Both the position numbers and the translations under genes were made by a program. Under the pieces are notes generated by a model. The model had not been told where the DNA came from and ran no database searches. It saw only the letters and a list, made by a program, of their open reading frames with translations. Source: an uncultured Eubacteriales bacterium (GTDB taxonomy: Bacteria > Bacillota > Clostridia > Oscillospirales > CAG-272). From it: 39,044 nucleotides of DNA. Of this stretch, positions 15,695 to 23,592 are shown piece after piece. Position 1 is the stretch's first letter. Each line of letters begins with the position of its first letter. Where the stretch lies: the NCBI GenBank assembly GCA_900545935.1, contig URAP01000017.1:1-39044 (forward strand), in the 5' to 3' direction.

Positions 15695-16672
15695 ATGAAA
15701 ATCGGAAACAGAATCATCAGCAGAATTACGACACTTGCGCTCGCGGCGGGCATCGCTGCGGCACTGCTCTGCTCCTGCGGCGGCAGCGGCGACGGGGACG
15801 AGACCACCGCGCCCGACTCCGAAACAACACCCGAGGTCACTACCGAGCAAACGACGACGAAGCCGGAAACGACAGAGCCGGAAACAACGGAGGTAACGGA
15901 GCCGGAACCCGAGCCCGAGCATCCGACCGACGACACTACCGACGAAATATTGCGCGGACTGCTGAGCCGTTCCGTACCCCAGGCGAGCACCGAGGCAAAT
16001 TATTCAGAGGGCGGCGATCTTCCGATAGGTCTTATGTATCACCTGATAATGGAGACCCCGTTCAACGATTATTCCTCCCTCTTCGTCCGTCCGGAGGAGT
16101 TTGACGATCAGCTCACCGCCATCACAAATGCAGGCTATGCCTTTCTTTTTGCAGACGAATACGGCCCCAAGGACCGTCCCGCAGTGCTCGTGACATTCGA
16201 CGACGGCTATGAGGACAACTATACCACCATGTTTCCTATCCTCAAGGCACACGGTGCAAAGGCGACTATATTTATGATATCCAATATGATAGGTCAGCCC
16301 GGCTATCTGACAGAAGAGCAGATAAAGGAAATGTCGGACAGCGGACTTGTCCGCTTCGGCAGCCACACGGCGAATCACTGTGTTCTCGCAAACGAGGAAG
16401 AGGACAGAGTTCGCGACGAGCTCTCCGAATCCGCACGCCGTATCGAGGAGATAACCGGTGTTCCCTGCCGCAGCATGGCATACCCGACCGGAAAGTGGAA
16501 TACCATGGTCACACGCATCGCGGAGGAATACTACGATGCAGCATATCTCGCACGTCCGGCGGAGCCGCTCGGCGGAAGGACCAACATGACTATCCCGCGT
16601 CTCTACGCCGCACGCGGGTTAAGCGGGGCGTCGCTTGTCGCAAGCATCAATAATAAGCTAAGCAGTCAGTAA
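15695..16672 (+). CDS. Polysaccharide deacetylase lipoprotein
   Basis: Carbohydrate esterase family 4 (NodB-type) enzyme, 325 residues, predicted to remove N-acetyl or O-acetyl groups from a wall or extracellular glycan. The N-terminus is a lipoprotein signal (LALAAGIAAALLCSC, modified Cys about 28), followed by a Thr/Glu/Pro-rich spacer (about 35-80) that should bridge the wall. The NodB domain (about 150-320) shows TFDDGYEDN with the catalytic/metal Asp pair, FGSHTANH with the two metal His, and AYPTGKWN, all retained. The nearest Shine-Dalgarno-like sequence (GAAAGG) is 14 nt from the ATG, longer than usual. Another ATG at 15673 is out of frame. It follows the Cys-rich gene by 115 nt. Confidence 0.9.
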   Translation: MKIGNRIISRITTLALAAGIAAALLCSCGGSGDGDETTAPDSETTPEVTTEQTTTKPETTEPETTEVTEPEPEPEHPTDDTTDEILRGLLSRSVPQASTEANYSEGGDLPIGLMYHLIMETPFNDYSSLFVRPEEFDDQLTAITNAGYAFLFADEYGPKDRPAVLVTFDDGYEDNYTTMFPILKAHGAKATIFMISNMIGQPGYLTEEQIKEMSDSGLVRFGSHTANHCVLANEEEDRVRDELSESARRIEEITGVPCRSMAYPTGKWNTMVTRIAEEYYDAAYLARPAEPLGGRTNMTIPRLYAARGLSGASLVASINNKLSSQ

Positions 16673-16858
16673 AACGCCGATTACAGCTGCCGCCCGCATC
16701 ACAAAAAGGCAAAGCATGACCTCTCGGACCGGGCAGAGCCGAGCAATGTCGGCGCACATTGGAATGGTCATAAATCAAGAAAAGGAAAGGCGTGACCGCC
16801 TCTCCTTGCTCCAAGAGGTCTTGTGAGCCTCAAATGCTCTGTTTCCCGAAGCAATACT

Positions 16859-16919
16859 GTCAAAGCGGTATTGCTCTGCCGAAAAGGCACCGTCAAAACG
16901 GCATAGCTGCTCTGCCGAA
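16859..16919. repeat. Imperfect tandem repeat with GCTCTGCCGAA ends
   Basis: Two copies of GTCAAAnCGGnAT...GCTCTGCCGAA, of 25 and 28 bases, 33 bases apart start to start. The first overlaps an 8-bp hairpin. Confidence 0.55.
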
Positions 16920-16954
16920 GAACGCGCTTTCACTCAAAGCATAAATAATATGTA

Positions 16955-16996
16955 CGCCCCGACAGAAGCTGCATGCTCTGCCGGGGCGCTTTATTA
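16955..16996 (+). terminator. Possible terminator in the intergenic region
   Basis: CGCCCCG (16955-16961) pairs with CGGGGCG (16982-16988), followed by CTTTATTA. If real it ends a plus-strand transcript, either the deacetylase mRNA read-through or a small RNA containing the repeat upstream. Confidence 0.4.
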
Positions 16997-17058
16997 CCGT
17001 AAGTTCGACACGACATAGCCGAATCGACGCGCGGTAGATTAATATTCACAATAGTCAT

Positions 17059-17098
17059 ACCCCACCGCAGCCGTACATTTGTGCGGCAGCGGTGGGGT
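17059..17098. terminator. Long perfect hairpin near the 3' side of the dockerin gene
   Basis: ACCCCACCGC and GCGGTGGGGT are perfect complements, with a further GCCG/CGGC pair inside. It lies about 180 bases beyond the stop of the minus-strand dockerin gene. T tracts are weak on both strands; on the plus strand GTTTTT begins 10-15 bases later. Confidence 0.45.
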
Positions 17099-17280
17099 CA
17101 TGTCTGCGTTTTTATCCGTGTAAGGCTATGAGTTCGATAAACATTTTTCCGTTATTCGGATAGCATTGCTCAGCCAATATCACGGCAGCAGACCTCCGAG
17201 GATCGGCAAACGGCTTTCGGCATACCGCCCGCCCCTCCGAATAAACATAGCTTTGATAAAGTATTATATCGTTTCCGAGA

Positions 17281-18849
17281 TCAACCGGCAGCGATTATCC
17301 GCATCATTGCCTGAACATCGTCCTGATCAATATCGCCGTCACTGTCGGTATCTGCCAGATACTTCTGAAGGGAAGAGAATTCACGTCTACCACCCAGATA
17401 GTTATTAAGGCGCACGATATCAAGCGTTGTGACGCTGCCGCTGTAATTCAGATCGCCGAGCGGAATACCGAGAGTAGAAATATACGCGTCATATTCATCC
17501 TGCCCCGGTGTCTTTACAATCTCGCCGAGATCGTCGATAAACGTAACGCTGTCGACCGTCCCGCCGTTTCTTATATCAACGCCGTATGCATAGTAGCTGC
17601 CGCTGATATTTGAGCGGTTAAGCCCCGCCGTGCTGAGATCGTAGAGTAGCGTGAAGTTTTCGGTATGCGAGAGACCGTTTTGCCCGTCCTGTGTGGTCGG
17701 GTATTCTATGTAAGGCTCCTCGTCCGTGCCGGGTGTTTTAACGATAGTGACCGAGGGCACGGAGTGAGAGGTATTATTGAAGCGCACGCGGACCATAACG
17801 TCGTTTACATGCTCGCGCACCGATATAACATAGAAGCAATTGCCCACTCCAGTCTCATTCGTAAAAATACTCCATCTTGCCGCTCTGTGATACTGAGCCA
17901 GCTCGCTATCCCAATCTCCGGATATTTCGCTGTGCTGATTTAGCGCGTCATACATTACCCAGATACCGTTTGAGTTACCCGGGCCACCGATAACACGGAA
18001 CGCTCCGCGCTCGCAATCGGATATCACACCGTCGCCGTTGATGTCCACCGCGATATTATCGTCGTAGCCGACAATGATACCGGAAAAGCAGGCAAGTCCG
18101 GGCTTATGGATGCCGAGGACTATCACATCGCCGTAGGAGGTCGACTTTGTATGATTATAGTACGTCATATCAACTCTCGGGAGGTATCCGAGATACAGCT
18201 TGGTCTTGAGCGCAATTATCTCGCTGCTTGTCCTGCTCATGCCGCTCGTCGGAGCAATGTATGCCGTCCAGTTGCGCAGGCGCATCTTCATCGCCTCAAT
18301 CATCTTCGTCTCGTCGGTCGGCGAGATGGCAGTCGAGCTGCTCGTATCGTCGCTGATGTGGAGCGCTCCGTGCTCCTTCAGAAACTTGTAGCACATATCA
18401 GCCGAATACTTAGATTGAAATGGTGAGCAGCTGAGCGAATTTCCCACCCAATTCGGAGAATAGACGGTGCTGTCGGAATCGCTGAGATTACCTAAGATGC
18501 GGTTAACCTCGTATGTATATTGATAGTATACACATGCCTGCGGAGTAGACAAAGCATAATCTACGGCTATCTTCTCCGGAAAATACGCACTCGTCGTCAG
18601 GTCATAGCTTGCGGGTATAGTAATGCCGCTTACCGCCTGAATATCGCTCTCGCCGCCGAGCGGGCAGAGATGCTCGCGCAGCACATCCTCTTCAATGGGC
18701 AGGCTGTCGGCGCCTGCCGCTGCTCCGAGCTCGCTCATGTCGGCGTTCTCACTCGCGCCGCCAAGCTCTTCGGCGGATATCGGTATCGAGCTTACGGTCA
18801 ATACTGCGGCACATGCCAAAACAAAGACTCTTCTTGTCAGTTTTTTCAT
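17281..18849 (-). CDS. Secreted papain-fold protein with C-terminal dockerin, probably catalytically dead
   Basis: A 522-residue secreted protein: signal peptide (about 1-26), a C1 papain-like region (about 80-335), a linker domain with KTPG segments, and a type I dockerin (about 465-522). The dockerin has two Ca-binding loops, DLNYSGSVTTLD and DTDSDGDIDQDD, and should dock onto a cohesin scaffold. The family resemblance is clear at YYQYTYEVN (108-116), YSPNW and IVGYDDNIAVDINGDG...GAF...WVMYDALN. The usual GSC catalytic site reads ALSTPQAC, with Cys106 about five residues too close to YYQYTYE. The His position before IVGYDD is Phe255/Ser256, and NSWG is replaced by IGGPGNSNG. All three catalytic residues thus look lost, making a scaffold-borne binding or structural protein likely. 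The alignment is from memory. AGGAG precedes the ATG. Confidence 0.75.
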   Translation of the reverse strand: MKKLTRRVFVLACAAVLTVSSIPISAEELGGASENADMSELGAAAGADSLPIEEDVLREHLCPLGGESDIQAVSGITIPASYDLTTSAYFPEKIAVDYALSTPQACVYYQYTYEVNRILGNLSDSDSTVYSPNWVGNSLSCSPFQSKYSADMCYKFLKEHGALHISDDTSSSTAISPTDETKMIEAMKMRLRNWTAYIAPTSGMSRTSSEIIALKTKLYLGYLPRVDMTYYNHTKSTSYGDVIVLGIHKPGLACFSGIIVGYDDNIAVDINGDGVISDCERGAFRVIGGPGNSNGIWVMYDALNQHSEISGDWDSELAQYHRAARWSIFTNETGVGNCFYVISVREHVNDVMVRVRFNNTSHSVPSVTIVKTPGTDEEPYIEYPTTQDGQNGLSHTENFTLLYDLSTAGLNRSNISGSYYAYGVDIRNGGTVDSVTFIDDLGEIVKTPGQDEYDAYISTLGIPLGDLNYSGSVTTLDIVRLNNYLGGRREFSSLQKYLADTDSDGDIDQDDVQAMMRIIAAG

Positions 18850-19086
18850 AATCGTTCTCCTCTCGTTGAATTATCGTGTTTTTTAAAAATTTCCCGCCGA
18901 AGCAGCTCCGCGAGACTACCATACGGTAGCTCAGCGACAGTCGTTCTTCACGGAGCCGCAGCACGCGTCGTGAAGATATTGGAGCTCTCCGGCAAAACGG
19001 CGGACATATTACTTATACCGGGAAATGATGCTGACCTTATCTCACCAACGGACACACCCCTTTCTCTCACCCTTTCTGTCAATGGA
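18850..19086 (-). promoter_or_regulatory. Long structured leader of the dockerin gene
   Basis: About 230 nt separate the predicted transcription start from the ATG. Two clear hairpins lie inside: CTTCACG/CGTGAAG (18946-18975) and CTACC/GGTAG extended by GAG/CTC (18912-18932). I compared it by eye with c-di-GMP-I riboswitches and found no match; a different RNA element or a purely structural leader is possible. Confidence 0.4.
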
Positions 19087-19115
19087 ATTATACAGCCGCA
19101 GGCATAATTTGTCAA
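19087..19115 (-). promoter_or_regulatory. Perfect consensus promoter of the dockerin gene
   Basis: On the minus strand TTGACA (19115-19110), 17 bases, TATAAT (19092-19087). Confidence 0.8.
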
Positions 19116-19207
19116 GCATTTCCATAGTAATTTATGTAAGTTTATTTCTGCAATTTGTGATATTATTCGAGTATTCGCCGCTATATGATATAATTTTCGA
19201 TAGTATA

Positions 19208-19233
19208 CGACAATAAATACATGAGTATTGTCG
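19208..19233. repeat. 8-bp inverted repeat CGACAATA/TATTGTCG
   Basis: Perfect inverted repeat with a 10-base loop, between the M23 gene terminator and the dockerin gene promoter. It could be an operator-like dyad or a structured 3' end. Confidence 0.4.
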
Positions 19234-19243
19234 AAAAATACAT

Positions 19244-19288
19244 ACAAAAAGATCCCGCGCAGCCCGAAAATGAGCCGCACGGGATCTT
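19244..19288 (-). terminator. Intrinsic terminator of the M23-domain gene
   Basis: AAGATCCCG...CGGGATCTT forms a long hairpin (19249-19288). On the minus strand it is followed by TTTTTGT. It lies about 55 bases past the stop of the gene ending at 19343 and isolates the dockerin gene downstream. Confidence 0.85.
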
Positions 19289-19342
19289 ATTATTCAGCTG
19301 AAAAAGGGGAATTGCAAACGGTCACACGGAGAGTCACTCCGA

Positions 19343-20980
19343 TCAGTTTGCGATCGGTATCTCGCTGTCGTAGTAGTTATACGGACAGACGGGCTTGTCG
19401 AACACGAACAGTCCGAAGTGGAGCATGACCTGATCCGTAAATCCGGTCGAGCCGACGACGCCGAGATCCTGACCCTTTTCCACCATATCTCCCTCGGAGA
19501 CACTGATGGAGCCGAGGTGCGCATAAACACTCTTGAGACCCCAGCCGTGGTCGATGACGACCGTTTTACCGGTGACGGTCTGCTCGCCGGCAAAGATAAC
19601 CTTGCCCGCATATGCTGCATTGGCCGACGCAGACGATCCGACGATGAAATCAACTCCGTCGTTGCGGTATTGTCCGCCGGTCGCAGTCAGCGTACGCCAT
19701 ACACCGTAGCCGGTCTTGACCGTATTGAGGTTGGATATCGAGCTTGACGGATATCCGAGAGCGCCCTCGAAATAACGGGTAGACTCCTTGTTTGCATAGT
19801 AGGGTGCCATGCCCTCGGCATATGCAGCCTTTGCGTTTCCGTCGAAGTATTTGGAGATAAGATCGACCGAAATGCCGTAATTCTGTGTGCGGTAGGTCTT
19901 TTCGGTCACATTCAGCGTGAGCGTCGAGCTGCTGCCGTCGCAGTCGATGGTAAACTGCTCGGTAGCGCTGTATTCAACATCATACGGGATAGGCACAAGT
20001 GCGTAGACATTGTTGCCGTCGCGGAAGAATTGCGGCGTAAAGCCGATATCGGGACTTGAGGAGAAGGATATCTCCGCGCCCTCCTTGACATTCTTACCGG
20101 TGATCACAACAAAGTCGCCGTGCTGAATGGTGTTCGTTCCGAGTGAAAAGACCGCGGGTGCGCTGACCTCTATATTGAACTCATAATAGCCCTCGCCGTA
20201 GCTTGCGCGGGTGCTGTCGTCATACCACTTTGCCTGAACCTTGACATTCAGCGTTCCGCTGTCGGTAAACTTGACTTCGGAAAGTCCGGAATAGAGGTCG
20301 TTGTAGATGACCTCGTCGCCGTCGCTTATCTGCACCTGCATATAGTCGGGCATAATATCGAACGAGAGATCAAGACTGCCGCCGACCGATGCCGTCTCCG
20401 CCGAGGTCGCGAGCCGAGTAATAGCATTGCCGTACTCGCCGCTCGGCAGCAGATACTGCCACTGCATATTTGCGGGATGAATGGTCGTTCCGCCGACGGT
20501 GAGCACCGGCACGGACGAGGAGGTATACATATCTATTCCGTAGGGGGAGTAGATGAACTTTGTAGCGTCCTCTGCCGTCATTCGGTATGCCGCGCCGTTA
20601 TTGTCGACAATATAGCAGTCGTTTGCATCGGTGGAGAAGTAGTACTTATACACCGGCTCTTTGTCATAGCAATAGTAGGTCGCCTCAAAGCATTCTCTGC
20701 CCGCGAGCGCGGTCGGGAGAGAGGATAGCGAGGCTGCATTTTCATTCGCGGTGACGAAATATGTAATCATACTTCCGTCGATCTGCTGCTCGGGCTGCGT
20801 CTCTGCGCTCTTGTCGAAAACGTATTCGTTGTCCTTCGGCGTACGTAGCACCATCTTGGTGACAGAGCTCTTTGTGACGGGCGACGACTGCGCCATTCGA
20901 TAGTTGATGATTCCGATGATCGTCGGAATGAACAGCACGATGACCGCTATCACCGTCGTCAACATTTTCTTTGACTTCAT
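19343..20980 (-). CDS. Membrane-anchored M23/LytM-domain protein with altered active site
   Basis: A 545-residue protein with one N-terminal transmembrane helix (about 8-28), a long beta-rich extracellular region (about 60-350, Ig-like pieces such as GSLDLSFDIMPDYMQVQISDG and VVITGKNVKEGAEISFSS), and a C-terminal LytM fold (about 435-530). In active M23 enzymes zinc is bound by HxxxD and the last His of HxH. Here the first motif is NDGVD (Asn440 for His, Asp444 kept) and the HxH reads MLH (Met519, His521). YAH (His488) is kept. Loss of one zinc ligand and one catalytic His suggests a non-cleaving LytM, as in SpoIIQ- or EnvC-like regulators. The start at 20980 follows AGGGGGAA. It could serve in envelope or sporulation complexes. 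Confidence 0.8.
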   Translation of the reverse strand: MKSKKMLTTVIAVIVLFIPTIIGIINYRMAQSSPVTKSSVTKMVLRTPKDNEYVFDKSAETQPEQQIDGSMITYFVTANENAASLSSLPTALAGRECFEATYYCYDKEPVYKYYFSTDANDCYIVDNNGAAYRMTAEDATKFIYSPYGIDMYTSSSVPVLTVGGTTIHPANMQWQYLLPSGEYGNAITRLATSAETASVGGSLDLSFDIMPDYMQVQISDGDEVIYNDLYSGLSEVKFTDSGTLNVKVQAKWYDDSTRASYGEGYYEFNIEVSAPAVFSLGTNTIQHGDFVVITGKNVKEGAEISFSSSPDIGFTPQFFRDGNNVYALVPIPYDVEYSATEQFTIDCDGSSSTLTLNVTEKTYRTQNYGISVDLISKYFDGNAKAAYAEGMAPYYANKESTRYFEGALGYPSSSISNLNTVKTGYGVWRTLTATGGQYRNDGVDFIVGSSASANAAYAGKVIFAGEQTVTGKTVVIDHGWGLKSVYAHLGSISVSEGDMVEKGQDLGVVGSTGFTDQVMLHFGLFVFDKPVCPYNYYDSEIPIAN

Positions 20981-21208
20981 GAAATGGATTCCCCCTGACT
21001 TACTGAGTTTAGTTTTTCGCCGCACCGCCGCAGCACCTGCCGTCTTACCGGCTCATACTGCATCGCCGCGGTCTGTCGCCGTCGAGACACATACTCCGGC
21101 GCGCAAAATACTGCCGCGCACGGTCCGCGCTGCCGTCGATACGGCTATACCGCCGCCTCGAGGATCAGCTGCAAGCGGCGGCTTATCGCCGCAGAAGCGG
21201 CGCAGAGG
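20981..21208. other. GC-rich spacer between M23 and TagO-like genes
   Basis: Contains repeated CCGCCG/CGGCGG stretches able to pair (around 21150-21200) but no T tract and no reading frame with translation signals. The two flanking minus-strand genes could still share a transcript. Confidence 0.35.
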
Positions 21209-22501
21209 TCATTCTGATCTTGCAGTGCCGTCGGATGCCGTGCTGTCGGATATCTTACCTGCATCCGTCGCTTTGATCTGATCCGATGCATTCTCCGCTC
21301 CCGGCACATCCGCTGCAGCTGTCTTTACGTCCGCCGAGCTTGCAGCTGCCGCGCCGTCCGAATCCGAGGCTGTGCCTGCATTTGCGACAGCACTCTCGGT
21401 CTTTGCATCGGCTGCGGGCGTTTCCGGCTCGCAATGGTCAAATGAAAGCTCCTGGTCGAGCCCTGCCTTGTGCCTGGCATCGGCATGAGTCATTATATAG
21501 ATATTGGAGATGAGTATCAGCAGACTGACAACGAGTATCAGTATCATGCCGAACAGACTTTCACCGGTAAAGAGCAGCGCTGAGAGACCGAGCATACCGC
21601 TTATCGCATAGAGAATATGCACCGACTGCTTCTGATTAAAGCCGAGGTCGATAAGTTTGTGATGGATGTGTCCGCGGTCCGCATGCCACGGTGCCTGACC
21701 GTGCAGCAGGCGTCGGAATACCGCAAATATCGTGTCGAAAAGCGGCAGACCGAATATCGACATGGGGATAAGAAACGACAGGGTCGCATGAACCTTGAAC
21801 ACGCCGCTTATCGAGATGACCGACATCGTATAGCCGAGGAACATCGCGCCCGTATCACCGATGAATATCTTTGCGGGATTTGAGTTATATGGCAGGAAGC
21901 CGAGGCACGCGCCCGCAAGGATGGCGCAGAGCAGAACCGAGTTGAGCGATTGACCGAAGGTCAGCGTCACAAGCAGCAGCGAAAACGAGCAGATGGCGGA
22001 CACACCGCAGGAAAGACCGTCGAGACCGTCGATAAGGTTGACGGCGTTGGTCACGAGCAGTATCCACAGCAGCGTTATCGGCTTGCTCCACATACCGAGG
22101 TCGAAGGTCTCGCCTCCGATGGAGAAAAAGTCGATGGTGACCCCCTCCATTATCGGAAAGACGGCGGCTATGAGCTGAATTATCAGCTTGGCATACGGCT
22201 TGATTCGGAAAACATCGTCGATCATGCCGATAATGACTATCATCAGACCGCCGAGCAGCAGTGAAAGCAGCACCGGAGTCATCTCACAGTAGACAAGAGC
22301 CGAAACAACGAAAGCGACAAAAACGGCAAGACCGCCGAGTCGCGGAATAGGCTTCTTATGCATTCGTCTGCCGTCGGTAGGCACGTCGATCGCGCCTATC
22401 TTGTAGGCAATAAAGCTCGCCGTGGGCGTACATGTAAATGAAATAAGCGCGGAGCATATCAGCGCCGTCAGCACGGGGAGCAGAATTGTATTCAGATTCA
22501 T
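21209..22501 (-). CDS. Undecaprenyl-phosphate sugar-1-phosphate transferase (TagO/WecA/MraY family)
   Basis: A polytopic enzyme that transfers a HexNAc-1-phosphate, probably GlcNAc-1-P from UDP-GlcNAc, to undecaprenyl phosphate, starting teichoic-acid-type or other wall glycan synthesis. The 430-residue chain has about eleven membrane helices and the family motifs: DVPTDGRRMHKKPIPRLGG near 39-57, GMIDDVFRIKP with the Asp pair, NLIDGLDGLSCG, GDTGAMFLGY and the cytoplasmic HADRGHIHHKL loop. The last 80 or so residues are an Ala/Asp/Ser-rich cytoplasmic tail not typical of the family. AAGGAA precedes the ATG. It is 43 nt after trpS on the same strand and may be cotranscribed with it. Confidence 0.9.
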   Translation of the reverse strand: MNLNTILLPVLTALICSALISFTCTPTASFIAYKIGAIDVPTDGRRMHKKPIPRLGGLAVFVAFVVSALVYCEMTPVLLSLLLGGLMIVIIGMIDDVFRIKPYAKLIIQLIAAVFPIMEGVTIDFFSIGGETFDLGMWSKPITLLWILLVTNAVNLIDGLDGLSCGVSAICSFSLLLVTLTFGQSLNSVLLCAILAGACLGFLPYNSNPAKIFIGDTGAMFLGYTMSVISISGVFKVHATLSFLIPMSIFGLPLFDTIFAVFRRLLHGQAPWHADRGHIHHKLIDLGFNQKQSVHILYAISGMLGLSALLFTGESLFGMILILVVSLLILISNIYIMTHADARHKAGLDQELSFDHCEPETPAADAKTESAVANAGTASDSDGAAAASSADVKTAAADVPGAENASDQIKATDAGKISDSTASDGTARSE

Positions 22502-22544
22502 ATAGATTCCTTAAAAATATCCGGTATCAGCATGATGCGAGGCA

Positions 22545-23543
22545 TCAGAGCTGAACGAAGCCGGTCTTTTTATATACCTTTCTCATTGTTTTGCGGGCAA
22601 TGGAGGAAGCAGTCTCCGCGCCCTCGCGCATTATCTGCTCGAGATATGCCTTATCGGCTATCAGTCTTGCATACTCGTTCTGCAGCGGTGAAAGCGCATC
22701 GGCGACAGCCTCGCCTACCGCAAGCTTGAAATCGCCGTAGCCCTTGCCCTCAAACTCGCGCTCGATCTCATCGTTTTCCTTGCCTGTAATAGCGGAATAG
22801 ATGTTCATCAGGTTGCAGATACCATCCTTGCCATCGGCAAAGCGCACCTCGGAGCCGGAGTCGGTCACCGCACGGCGGAACTTGCGTATAATATCATCGC
22901 GTCCGTCGAGGATAGCGACGTACGCGCCCGCATTCTCGTCCGACTTGCTCATCTTCTTTGCAGGGTCGAGCAGACTCATTATCTTCTTTCCGGTCTCGGG
23001 GATATAAGCCTCGGGCACGGTAAAGGTATCACCGTAGAGTGCATTAAAGCGCTCCGCGATATCGCGCGTCAGCTCGACATGCTGCTTCTGATCCTGACCG
23101 ACCGGTACGAGCGCCGCCTGATACAGCAGTATGTCGGCAGCCATAAGGGTAGGATAGGTAAACAGACCTGCGTTTATATTGTTTCCGTGTTTTGCACTTT
23201 TATCCTTAAACTGAGTCATTCTCGACAGCTCGCCGAACATTGTATTGCAGTTGAGCACCCATGCGAGCTCCGCATGTGCGGGCACATGGCTCTGTACGAA
23301 TATCGTACTCTTTTTCGGGTCGATGCCGGCGGCAAGATAGACCGCAAGCGCTTCATAGGTATGACGGCGCAGATCGGCAGGGACCTGACGGACGGTGATA
23401 GCATGCATATTGACCACACAGTAGATGCACTCGTAGTCCTCCTGCAGGCCGACCCAGTTCTTCAGCGCTCCGAGATAGTTGCCTATCGTCAGAATGCCGC
23501 TCGGCTGTATTCCCGAAAAAATTCTCTTCTTAGCTTCTTCCAT
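22545..23543 (-). CDS. trpS: Tryptophanyl-tRNA synthetase
   Basis: Charges tRNA-Trp with tryptophan. The 332-residue class I synthetase has the HIGH-type signature TIGNYLG (about 19-25), the substrate region PVGQDQKQHVELTRDIA and the KMSKS loop as KKMSKSDEN (about 205-213). Length is normal for bacterial TrpS. AAAGGT precedes the ATG. Only 49 nt separate it from the upstream aminotransferase gene, and no T-box leader is visible there, so any tryptophan control would act at a more distant promoter. Confidence 0.97.
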   Translation of the reverse strand: MEEAKKRIFSGIQPSGILTIGNYLGALKNWVGLQEDYECIYCVVNMHAITVRQVPADLRRHTYEALAVYLAAGIDPKKSTIFVQSHVPAHAELAWVLNCNTMFGELSRMTQFKDKSAKHGNNINAGLFTYPTLMAADILLYQAALVPVGQDQKQHVELTRDIAERFNALYGDTFTVPEAYIPETGKKIMSLLDPAKKMSKSDENAGAYVAILDGRDDIIRKFRRAVTDSGSEVRFADGKDGICNLMNIYSAITGKENDEIEREFEGKGYGDFKLAVGEAVADALSPLQNEYARLIADKAYLEQIMREGAETASSIARKTMRKVYKKTGFVQL

Positions 23544-23592
23544 TACAGTTACCTTTCGCTTTTTTCAGTCCATAAGCCCGCACCGGCGGGCA

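Larger units (their letters stand above)
16673..17280. other. 608-base intergenic region with hairpins and a short repeat
   Basis: Contains no convincing gene. Visible structure: a perfect 8-bp hairpin AGCAATAC/GTATTGCT (16850-16875); an imperfect direct repeat GTCAAAGCGGTATTGCTCTGCC / GTCAAAACGGCATAGCTGCTCTGCC (16859-16883, 16892-16919), its GCTCTGCCG end recurring near 16975; a CGCCCCG/CGGGGCG hairpin (16955-16988); and a long ACCCCACCGC/GCGGTGGGGT hairpin (17059-17098). A small structured RNA is possible, but no known RNA family was recognised. Confidence 0.4.

Noticed and set aside
18850..19086. Cyclic-di-GMP-I riboswitch in the dockerin gene leader
   Set aside because: The region has hairpins but not the conserved CACGCACAGGGCAAACC core or the GGTAGCY-type receptor arrangement.
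23544..23592. T-box or attenuator upstream of trpS
   Set aside because: Only 49 bases separate the genes. A small GCCCGC/GCGGGC hairpin is present but no T-box core or specifier loop fits.
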